The position numbers and the translations under genes are program-made. From Megaleporinus macrocephalus (lineage: Eukaryota > Chordata > Actinopteri > Characiformes > Anostomidae): DNA of 64,000 nt. The notes beneath the pieces are model-generated. The model was given only the letters and a program-made list of their open reading frames with translations. It was not told where the DNA came from and did no database searches. Below, in pieces: positions 12,802 through 25,108 of this stretch (the first letter of the stretch is position 1; each line of letters opens with the position of its first letter). Where the stretch lies: contig CM038702.1 in NCBI GenBank assembly GCA_021613375.1, positions 29,839,349 through 29,903,348 on the forward strand, read 5' to 3'.

Positions 12802-15800
12802 AACATGTGTCCATGTCAGTTTAAACATTTAGTCACCTCTTAACACTAAATAAGTAGTTATTTTTTAATAACTATAATTACTTTAGAAACTAAAACAACA
12901 ACACCTTTGATGGGACATTGTTGACATACATGATATAGCAGTTTCATGCTTCCTAAATTCCCCTTTCTTGAACAACGACTTAGTGCACATTACCCCTTCG
13001 CATCCTTGGCAGGTGCAGCAGCCACAGATTACTCCACATGGCCGCGGGTTGATGACCTCATGGTGCCCCTGGCGGTCTACAGTCTTGCGGTAATACTCCA
13101 GGTTCTTTTCTGCTCGCTTCCTGTTTAACAGCATTAGCAACAGAGCAGACCCACCAATTACTATGATTTATTGTATATCAGTGTAGTAAGAAAACTATAT
13201 AACTATTATAACACTATTTATTATTTCTCTAGAGTGTTATCTAGATAAAAGTTTTACACAGCTTCTTTATCTGACTGAGGAAACAGCAACATATTACTTT
13301 TTATGATTTTTTATGATTACTTTCTATACTTACTGCACATAGCAGGTCATTTTAAAAATAGACAAATAAGACAGTGCCACTACAGACATTTTATATAACA
13401 ATACAAAAATGTAACAGTTATTATAAAAGGTCACTGGAATGAGGATCTGATGACAGAAATATTTCCTCTGTGTTTGTAAAGAGGAACAAACTGAGATCAT
13501 TACAAAAGACAAGATAATCTTCAATACTAAAACTGCAGTTAACAGTCCGGCATAGCTAATTCTAACGTTTCATAATGTTTTTGTCAAAGCAAAAACACAT
13601 TTCTGAAGTAAAAACATTGATATGTGAATAAGATAATGTCATGAAAAACACTGCTACTCTTACCTTTCCGTAGTAAGGTAGATCAGCTTGGCTACATCAT
13701 AGCACAGGCGAACATCCACCAATTGACAAGTTGGGTATGCTTCGCTGCACGTACAACAAAAGACCAGTCAATTAAATCACAATTTATTTACAATAAAATT
13801 AGCAAACATTATAAAACGCTTTCATCAATAAAAGTCTAAAATGAATTAAATCCAATGATATGTTAAAAACATGTCACATGACTTAAAGAGTAAATAAGAT
13901 ACTCTCACAATATTCCCCAAACCAGCTCTGTAGTTGGATTTAAGCACTGAGAATCACAACAACATGCAGACCTGCCACATTTTTTAAAGAAATTGTGAAA
14001 ATATAATAAAGGGGTATGGTATTCTAAGCAGTAAGAAAATGATAGGAAGTTGCCTGCTTGTGGAATTGCTCACAGACGTATGCTAAAAAGTCTCTTAGCT
14101 TACATAAAATGTGTCCTTAAATTGTCTTCTGTGGCTGTCAGGGGAAGACAGCAGACAAATAGGGTTTTTCGGGGCTGGGGGAAAAGAAAACAGAAATGGT
14201 ATAACTAAACTAAAACATGAATAGGATAGAGGTAGAGGCAGAGGTAGAGAGAGTTAAAGAGAGGGAAGCTATGTGGACTTACCCTCTCTTTCTTATTGCC
14301 CTTCATCAGTGAAGTGTGACGCCTCAACAGTACCACTGTGAGGATGAGGTACAGAACTGCAAAAACTGTATGTAGCCAAAGCAATTTATCCCTGAGAACC
14401 AATAAAACACACATGTTTACAAAGCATACATATGGATATACACTGCTATTCCAATGTTTAGGTGCTAGCTGAATGTAATAATCATTAGATTCCCCACCGA
14501 TCCATGCCCCTGTATATCTACCATCTAACCCTAATCTAACATATGCACTTGCATCAGCATTACTTCAATATAAAAATCAATACATACTTGCTATTACAGT
14601 CTTCATGACACTGTAAAGACACTTTCAGAATTTGAGAGCTTATAGCATTTTCTAATAATACAACACCAAAACAAACATAAAAGCTTTTTCTAGTTTCAGC
14701 TTTTGATGGGTTTTTCGGCTGACGGTTTCAGTTTCAGCATATGCACTACATTCTCTGTTAAAATGAGATCATTACTGTAACGAGACCATTGTTGCCCTAT
14801 AATATCAGCATCTTTCAATATGTTTTAAAACATCTATTTGTATTTGAGCAGATAATAGTTTCTGTAGAATTCATCCTGCTATACCTACTGGCAGTATCAG
14901 TTGCAGCCAACGTACTAGTTTCACAAATAAAGTGGTAAATTCAGAATAACATGAAGTTCTGCAATTTCAGTTTTAATTTTTATATTGACACAGGTAACAT
15001 TAGTTATCATTCATCAATGCCGGAGCGGGTAATTGAGAGAGTCAGGAGAATTCCCATTAGGCTGGTAGAGTTGAGGGCTGGTTAGAGCTAATGTATTGAC
15101 TAAGGATGTAAAGATATAATTTTTTTCGCATTGTACTTTTTTTGTACTCTGCAATAAAAGCTTCGGACCATTACTCTGTGGAGAATATTGAGAAGATCCC
15201 TTCAGCTACAGAATTGCTACTTTACCATTCAATTTACACATATGGATTTCAGTAGGACATGTTAACTTTTTTTCTCTGCCTCATCCCTCCACCCATATTG
15301 GGAAAACGTGTGTTTGTGTGTGTTTAAAAAAACTCACAGTGTATTCCTGACAAAAACCTGACGACCGTAACACTTCTCTGTGTGAGCAGATTCTTCTTCA
15401 TTGCCAGCTTAATCATTTGATTAAATCATAGGGTTTTAAATGGCCATGTAAAATCGTCTGTAATTTTTCATCCTGACCAAAATCACACACCTTTTATGTA
15501 CACATCAGCGAACAACGCAGAGAACAATGCACTCTAAGACACCATTAAGGTTGAATGGAAAAAAAGAAGCTAACTTCAGCTTTAAGAGATTAGGAAACAG
15601 GCCAAACAAACAGGCCAGAACATTACAAAGTTTATTCGCAAAGTTTCTTACTTTTGCTTCAAGCCTTGAGCTAGTTATCAGTGGGGCAGTTGTGGCCTGA
15701 AGGATAGGGATCCAGTCTTGTGACCAGAAGGTCGCCGTTTCGATCCCTGGGATCCCCCAGGCCACGACTGAGGTGCCCTTGAGCAAGGCATCTAACCCCC

Positions 15801-16843
15801 AACTGCTCCCCGGGTGCCGTGAATAGGGCTGCCCACTGCTCCAGGCATGTGTGCTCACTGCCCCCTAGTGGGTGTTTCACTGCACAGATGGGTTAAATGT
15901 GGAGGTCAAATTCTGCTGTGTACAAAACACATGTGGGTAATTCAAGTTCTGTTCTGTGCCAGTTTTTTAAAAGGTTGTGGTTAGAAGACAGAACTGGCAA
16001 TGTTCAAAATTATATCCAAAAGTATGTTGTTTTCTACCCGACCAAAGCCAAAAAATTGTACTGTCAGTTTTTGGCAAATTTGGTACTTACAATGGTGTCA
16101 TGGGCCAGGCTATACTATAACAAATCATAAACCATATAAAAGTTTGATTATGGAGGTAATGGCCTATATTGAGAAATGGGGCTAGTTAGTCAGCTCAACA
16201 GTATAATGGGGAAAAACACAGCTTCCTCCAGTCAAAGCACTCCAAGAATAATGCAGTTTTGCAAATGTTCACAGCAGTTTTTACATGTACATAAAAGGAA
16301 GTGAACCCATAACCATTCAAATGAAACACTTCATTTCCTTCTGCTGATTACTGGACCACAGAAATCTCTACAAAAATTTCAATAACACTGTTTCTCAATT
16401 ACATGTAGTATCATGTTATAAAGCATTAAAACAGTTAAACATGTACACACACCCAACACACAGGTATTTGCTTTGTGCTTACCTCTGTTGAAGATTTCCA
16501 ATGGTTGTTCTGCCAAAGTTATAAGGATCATTCTCTGTAACATTGTATAATTATATAGGACATCCATTATTGTCATTGATCAATGCAATCACCTAAAGCA
16601 CAGACACACATACTGAGTCGTCTAACTTTGTCTTATTAACATGGTCTCATCACATCACCCATACGTTTGCATGTGTTGAACTGGATCTAATTTTAGTTCT
16701 TTTAGTAACTGAAAATATTATAATTTTTTTGTTCTCTAGAATTGTGTAAATCACTTTGATATATTTTTTCAGGTCCCAATTTGGGCATCACCTCAACAAG
16801 TCAGCACTTTATGCTTCTAACAGGTAATCATTGAAGTTCGCGG

Positions 16844-16927
<84 letters not shown>

Positions 16928-19900
16928 TCCAATCTGATTTTAGTCCCCACCACAGCACAGAGACAGCTCTAGTTAAGATAACAAATAAGCTTCTTCTTGC
17001 CTCTGATCAGGGCCACATATCTCTACTGGTGCTACGGGATCTAGGTGCAGCTTCTGACACTACAGATCACTCTATTCTCTTAGACAGATTAGAAAATATA
17101 GTTGGAATCACAGGAATAGCGTTATACTGGTACCTACTACTTACTTTCCAGGTCATACAATTAAATAATCAATCATCTAATTATACAAGAGTAAAATATG
17201 GAGTTCCACAAGGTTCTGTTTTAGGTCCTCTACTATTTACATTATATATGTTGCCATTAGGCTCAGTTATAAGCAGACATGGAATCAGTTTCCACTGTTA
17301 TACACAGCTGTACATATCAGCCAAACCAGATGACGAATCCAGATTAAACAAGGGAGAAGATTGTATAAGAGATATTAGGCTTTGGATGCTGCAGAACTTC
17401 CTTCTTTTGAACCCTGATAAAACAGAAGTTCTCCTTCTTGGTCCTAAAGGCGGCTCGGACTAAATGACCAGAAATTATTTTAAATCTCGCTGACTTCTCT
17501 GTAGTACCTGGTTCAGTAGCCAAAAATCTTGGTGTGACAACTGACTCTGATCTGACATTTAATCAACACATAGGTAATATTACAAGGACAGCGTTTGTAC
17601 ACCTGCGAAACATTTCAAAGTTAAGAAATGCGTTATCTATGTTTGATGCTGAAAAGTTGATACATACCTTTATAACGTCAAGGCTAGATTACTGTAATGC
17701 ATTATTGTCAGGATGCCCCAGCAGTACCCTAAAAAACTTCAGTTAGTTCAGAATGCTGCAGCTAGAGTACTAACTAAAACAGGAAATTCGATCCCATCAG
17801 TCCAGTTTTATTAGCTACACTGGCTTCCTGTTAAATTCTGTATCGACTATAAAATTCTTCTACTGACGTATGGTCAGTCTTGCACCGGAATACCTGCAAG
17901 AGCTTATTTCCTATTATGAACCACAACAATTATTCAGATCACAGGACGCTGGTTTTCTAATAGTTCATAAAAATTTCGAAGTCTTCAATGGAGGGAAGAG
18001 CTTTTTCCTACAAAGCCCCCAAACTGTGGAATAATCTTCCAGTTAATGTTTGGGACTTGGGACACAGTCTCAATTTTTAAGTCGAGACTGAAATCATACT
18101 TGTTTAGTTTAGCTTTTGGTGACTAAGCTACACTCGGGAATGCTTCTCTCCTTTTAGTAACTGTCTTATTTCTCTTTCTGAGGAAATAACCGCCCATCTG
18201 TCCCGCCGAATACTGTTAAAGGACTGACCACCAGGGCTCCCCTGTCACCTGGCACCAACCAGTTCTCCTCTCCATTCATGCCATTTGCTCTATCCTTGAC
18301 TGCATCGCTGTATTGTACACCTAATGTACCACCTGTGCAGCTTCTAAACCTTCAGACTTATTAGTTTAATAAACTGTAAATACTGTTCTACCAGAGGAGG
18401 ATGGGTCTCTGCTTGTGAGTCTGGTTCCTCTCAAGGTTTCTTCCTCCAGTTGAGGGAGTTTTTCTTGCCACCGTCGCCTCTGGCTTGCTCACAGAGAATA
18501 AAGTGTTGTGACTTCATGTTTTCATGCTTTTAAACTCCTGTAAAGCTGCTTTGTGACAACCAGTCCACTGCTTTGTGTGGTATTCAACTTTCATACAGCT
18601 GTTTCTCATTGTTACTCTGGTAGGCCTCTAACTGTAGTCATAGTTATCACTGGTTAATCTAAATACTTCTGTCCAATCATAGGCTGCTTTCCTTTTCTCT
18701 ATATTTAATATTTTATGTTAAATGTAAAATCTCCTCCTTAACATATTACTCGTGTTTCTGTCTTGCTATACAATGTCGACCAGAGGAATATGAGTTGTAT
18801 GAGGTCCACTGTTGCCCTTGGCTTGCTCATGGGGACTTGAACTTATATTTTCTGTAAAGCTGCTTTGTAACAACATTTGTTGTAATATGCTGTACAAAAA
18901 AACTTTGACTTTAAATTTGTGATTTAAGCAAACGTGTTTTGTCTCTTTCCCTTTTATTGCCAAACAGAGCTGAAAAGTGCTGAGTACACTAAACAGTTTA
19001 TGTACATAGCACTGCTGTGGACATATTTTTAAAATAAAATAGCAAATAGCAACATCTAATTGAATAATAGCATTTTCATGTCAAACACAACCCTTAATCT
19101 GTTCCAGAAATTTAAATTTTACTTCATTTAGAGCACAACATTACACCACACTACACTAGCCAACAGTAGCCATCTGACATCTGTTTAACATGTTTGAAAA
19201 AGTAGGTTAAATTAATCAAATAAACAGTAATTATGCATTAAAATACACAGATCTGTGCTCTTTCACCTAAATTTGTCATACAACTGTATATGACCCAAAC
19301 GTGCAAAATTGTATAGTAACAAATGACTGTCATGCGAGCACAAGTAGCTGAGGGTTACACACCTAGCAGGTCTCCAGAGAGATTGACTGGAAGGATGACA
19401 GAGACAGAGAGCACACAGACGATGAGCAGCAAGATGATGAGATGACGCTGAAAGGACAAATAATGCACAGCATCCATTCCACACCTCTCGCTCACTATCG
19501 CCTCACTGAACACACAAACACATTACAAATGAAACAACGTGATCAGCATGAGCTCACTTATGACATGGTACCAACAAAAAGAACTAAAAAACTCACTCCA
19601 TTCTGATGATGAAGGTGAGCCAAGAACAAAATCCCTACATCAAAAAATAGGGCAACACTCAGAATGTGATGATGACAATGACAATATGGATAATGACAGT
19701 GATAATAAACATTCAGACACTCAAACTCACCCTCTCATACTCAGGCTCCTCAATGGACATGAAAGACGTCATTCTTCCATAGCGACGTCTAGAAATGTCA
19801 TTAAACCTGCAGTCACCAAAACACCATAATTTTTATTCATTAAAGCTTATTATATACTTAATCACAACTGATAAAGCGTTGTCTTAAAACTGACATCTCA

Positions 19901-22900
19901 TTAACATTTTTATTGACTTCTTTCTTAAATTGTCTTTCTTATTCTGATGGCTCCTAACTTGTAATCTTCTAATTCTAATTTCTAAACTTTTTGTCTCTAA
20001 ACACCTCTACTCAGCCTATATCTGTTTTAGCTGATATTAGTTGATTTATAATTAATCTGGATTTATATCTGCCTTAGTCATATAATTTTTTATTTTATTG
20101 TATTATTTTATTTAATTATTGTAGTTTAATTGCTTAGATGTAATAGTTTTGTTGTTGCATAGATTTCATTTTAGTTGGTTCTTAGCTAATTAGTTTGTAT
20201 TTTGTACATCCCCATGTTTTCTAGCATTAAATAATGATTGATTGTCATTGATCCTGAACTGCAATGATGTTTATACAACTTTAGGCAACTCAAATGGTGA
20301 ATGGTCAAATTAAAAGTCCCAGCACTGATGCTTGGAAGCAAACGCAAAACTCTTTATTTAAAGTTCACGTCCGTTTCACTGTAGTGTTGAAAATGTCTAC
20401 CACCAATAAAGCGTGGTCTCTGATTGTCTTGATCACTGAGGAACAGGGTAAACCGTGGCTAATAAAGTACGCACTCTGTTACTGAGGAACTACAAAGTGC
20501 TCCTATATGGTAAGTGGAGCTGATAAAATGGACCAAGACTGTACATACAAGTTATGCTTAATAACGCCGCCTGAAGAAGTCGGGGTACATTGTATGCAAA
20601 GGTTTGAACACCATTCAAATTTAATGTAACAACATACAAATAGCTTTTCTAAATAATTAACAAACAGAAATGCTTTCTCAGTATAAGATGTAAATTGTAG
20701 CTTACAAAATCAATACGTGTAATTTAAGCATTTGCATATCACTGTTTTTTTTAGGTTCAATATGATGTTAGATTAGATTTTTTGGTAAATTACATGTGAA
20801 CAATGAGTTGATTCTGTACAACTGTAATATATACTACCGATACTGGTGATGGGTCTACACTGTACAGACACTACAGTGTTATGTTGCACCCAGGTTGCCT
20901 AGTTTTGATTGAAATGTGAGAGCGATGAGACTTTTTTCAATGCGGTACAAAAACCCTGATCATAAAGCTAGGATTGCAGCATATTAAGTGTATAAACTGT
21001 ACAATAACTGAGGTGTTTCAGATGTCAGTATTCTTGTTTTAATTGTATTATGTTTGTGTGTGTCAGATGCAATCATGTGTTAAAAACCTGCAATTCCAGA
21101 ATCCTTCATTATGTGCATTAACATTTATTAGTAACTGTCTTTTCTGAATGAAACAATGCACTGCTTGTGTTACATTTTATAAAACCATGATAATTATACG
21201 CTTATTGAAATGTTCTTACACACCCTTCAGCCTCTGCTACTAATGCTAGTCTTCCATAATCCCACAGTTTTCTTCTGATGCAAGTGAAGACCAGCAGCAA
21301 CACCTGGGGATGGGTATAGACAGCAATTATTTCAAACTTCTGCAAATAATTACTGAGTAATTCTAACAGCTACAAAATAAGCCTTTTTGATGGATTAAGT
21401 CTTGCACTGAATTGTAATGCCAATAGTGAATCACTACCAGAAATTCTTTTTAGTTCAGGCTTAGGTTTAATCAGGGTCTAGGAAAATGGCCTTTAAACTT
21501 GTATCCACTGGCATAAACTGACAGTGTTTCAACAGTCTCCAGTCTGAGGAAATCCTGGACAAACCCTGAGTAGAATTCCACTGAGCCACAGAGACTGATT
21601 ATATCATACTATCATACTTTTTTGAGGCATTTCATAAAATACATCTTGCATTAACTATTAAGGGCCAAGTCTCCCAAAAGCATCCTGAAATACCACTTTA
21701 AGAGGGGTTTTAGTGTGATGTTTGCTTTATCATTGAAAAAACACCTTTTTGTTAAGATGCTTTTAAGAAATCTAGTCCAGATTGACATGCCTATAAAATT
21801 GCACTAAGGGAAATGGAAATTAAAAATGCGCCCAGACTATAGTGGTGCTTGAAAGTTTGTGAATTTTCTAGATTTCTGCATAAATATGACCTAAATCATA
21901 ATAAGAATATATAAATTAATCCAATATTACATATGTGTGAGGGGCAAATTAATGTGAATTTTTTGATAGAATTTTAGCCCATTCCTTTGTACTAGACAGC
22001 TTTATTTCTGGGATTCGTTGGTGGATTTTCTTGTTTTGGGTCCTTCCACAACATTTCTATAGAATTAAGGTTAGAACTTTCTAAAACATTTCAAAACATC
22101 AATTTTATTCTTATTTACAAATTATTTGGTAGAATGAATTGTGTGTTTAGCAATCATTGTCTTGTAGCATGACCAACTTTTACTTGTTATTCAATTCCCA
22201 GACACATGTTCTGGCATGTTTCTCCGTTCACCATGTACACCACTGTTGTTTAGCTTTCTCTTATAAGGGCTCAAGAACATTAAAATTGGCCACTGTGAGA
22301 GAGCTCTTTGGTTGCTTAGAGGTTACCCTGGGTTTCTTTGTAACTTTGTGGACTATTACACACCCTCTTCTTGGAGTGATCTTTGTTGGTGAACCACTCC
22401 TGGGGAAGGTAACAATGGTCTACATTTGCACACAATCTGTCTGACTGTGGATGGTGGAGTCTAAATTCTTTAGAGATGGTTTTGTAACACTTTTCAGCCT
22501 TAGGAGCAGCAAACAAGTTGTTTTCTGATGTCCTCAGAAATCTACTTTGTTTGTGCCATGGTAGACTTCCACAAACATCCTATGAAGATCTTTAATAGAT
22601 CAATGTTTTGATACAGGGTTATAAGAATATCGCCCCATTGATTAAAACATCTGACTCTAATTTTACCTTCAAGTTAAATGCTAATCCAACTTTTGCCACT
22701 CATAAATGGGTAATATTGGATCAAGTAACCAGGCATAATTTTTTGTTTCACTTGTTTAATTGGTTTTTTTATTTACTTTTACAATTTGTGTAAAATGAAA
22801 TTATGGCTGTATGTATGCAGAAATATAGAAAATAAAGAAATTATAGAAAATATGTTTCCATGTCCAATGAAAATACATTTTGACTGCAAATGTGCCAGTG

Positions 22901-25077
22901 TACACAATCGTTTGCAAAAGTTTAAAGACAGAGAACAAACTAAAATTAAGCATTTCCATTTTAATGCTTAATTTTTAATATTATATTTTTTTATTTAATA
23001 AATTAAACATAAAATGTGCCATGATTGTTTTTTTGCCAATATGTTAAATCCAACAGTAATTGTGCAAAAAAAATGAGCAGAGCTATGTTCTCTGTACTTC
23101 TCTATTTCTCTTAAATCACAAATCAACAAAACATGTAATTTGACCAAACATTTGTATACAACTGTAAATCTTGTTAAAATAATAAAATAGCTAATGGACC
23201 CCTTTAAGACTGGACCATATTAAAGTGAACTTTGTACTGTCCCATAGAATTTCATTTATACAAATTGTATTAATAAAATACATTTTAAAAGCAATTACTT
23301 ATTTTTTTTATTGCAGTAGCTCTGAATATAAAATATCCACTGTGGTGGAGTAACACAACACAGCCAATAAAGAACTACCAAAGACCAGGAATGCAAACAT
23401 CGGAAAACTGTGTTGGTTACATTTTCCAGCAATGGCCTACTGAATACCAAAAATTGCTTGTTTGCTTTTTATCTCTTTCCCACTCCAAAACAGACCCAGC
23501 ACTCACTAGGAAGACCAAAAAGTCCAGCAGCAGAACAACAGGCACTCCTCCAAAGGGCACTCCATTCAGCACAGTGCTCTGGGTGGCACTAAAGCAGCTG
23601 TTGTCTGCTTGTACAGTACCGTTATCCTCCAGCAGAGGGAAGTGGCCCCACCACTCTGAGGCCATCTGCACTTCAGAAAAAAATCTCAAAATGAAGTATT
23701 TCTGATGAAACAACAGTAGGTCTCAGGCAAAACACTAAATTTATAATATACTCTCAGTACTGCAACATTAATTTACTTCAGGCACAAAGGTTAAGCACAC
23801 AAAAACACTAAATGGCACTTTAGTCAGATTGTAAAGTTTGTCAACATTCTTATAATAAATCGCCGGCCATATTTCAGTGCTACTGTAGTGATCCCTATAA
23901 ACAAACTCAAAGTACTACTGCAGGGTAAGACAATAAATTTTAATAATATTTCTTATGTGAAAGAATTACAATTTTTGACAACTATTACAGTCTTATGAAA
24001 ATCATAAAACTTTTTGCCATCAAATCATCAAAACCATTTTGCCTAAACTCATCTTATATTCCAACAAGATTTTAATAATGTTAAACTCTTTTCCTTTGTA
24101 TTTGAGCAACGAAAGCTCAAATCTGTGTAAAGCTCTCCCCAGCAAAAAGGCTAGAAATCCATGTTCCTTGCAAAGTCTAGAACTGTAAGAATGCTTTTTT
24201 ATCCTCCTGTCTGTTGAATGCTGTTGAAGGACTGATCATCAGGGCCTCCACCGCACCATCACCAGCCAGCTCACCTGTCCATTTACTGCTACACCCTCAG
24301 TTACATCACTGTGCCATCCAGATGTACCAGCATTGAGATAGGATGGGACTGTTTCAGCTCACATCCACTTTACATAAAGACTCAGTCAGAGACTGCCTCA
24401 GCCAGAGACTGCCTCAGCCAGAGACTGCCTCAGTCATACACAGCTTCTAAAGCTTTGCTATCCAGATTTCAAACAGAGGCTCCTTTCTTTGGTATTTAGT
24501 TTAAACTGTAAATACTGTTTGACCAGAGGAGGATGGGTCTCACCTTGTGAGTCTGGTTCCTCCCAAGGTTTCTTCCTCCAGTTGAGGGAGTTTTTCCTTG
24601 CCACTGTTGCCTCTGGCTTGCTCACTGGGGATATATGTTAGAACTGTCTGTTTTCAAAACTCTGTAAAGCTGCTTTGAGACAACATCGTTGTAAAAAGCG
24701 CTATATAAATAAACTTGACTTGATTATTTTAAAAAGTGGAACTCATATTTCCCGTAAAGCCAAAAGGATTTAGTGAACATGATGCCAAAAGAGCGCTTGT
24801 TGCAGTTTTACTTCAGATGACTGCAACACATATTCACAGCCTTCTAAACCACAGTGTGACAGCAAGGATGGGTTAAAACTAGTCCCTTTTTCATTCTGTT
24901 CTGCTTTGTAACTTTAGCATATTGTTTTAACACAAATCATACAAATAACAGAATATTGTCTTACAGACCAAAGTTCTTAGTCTTTTGTTTTTTTTTGACT
25001 AAGCTTCTTTACTACTTGGGTAACTATTTCACTGAAGTAACGCCTTCACTTGAAATGGTTTAAGTTTGTTCTTTGTT

Positions 25078-25108
<31 letters not shown>

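Larger units (their letters stand above)
16535..19362 (-). other. tmem63a intron 6, occupied by an L2 LINE
   Basis: A 2.8-kb intron with a long TA repeat, a 5'-truncated L2 retrotransposon fragment and a second L2-type tail. No host coding sequence is seen. Confidence 0.6.

Noticed and set aside
15672..15760. Possible functional tRNA gene
   Set aside because: Only the B box is convincing. The stems do not close as a cloverleaf and the sequence runs into a SINE body.
15505..15880. Minus-strand frames of 117 and 69 codons
   Set aside because: They lie across the tRNA-derived SINE and are antisense to it.
19539..19829. 96-codon plus-strand frame
   Set aside because: Antisense across tmem63a exons 4 and 5.
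22157..22444. 95-codon plus-strand frame
   Set aside because: Antisense of the Tc1-like transposase relic.
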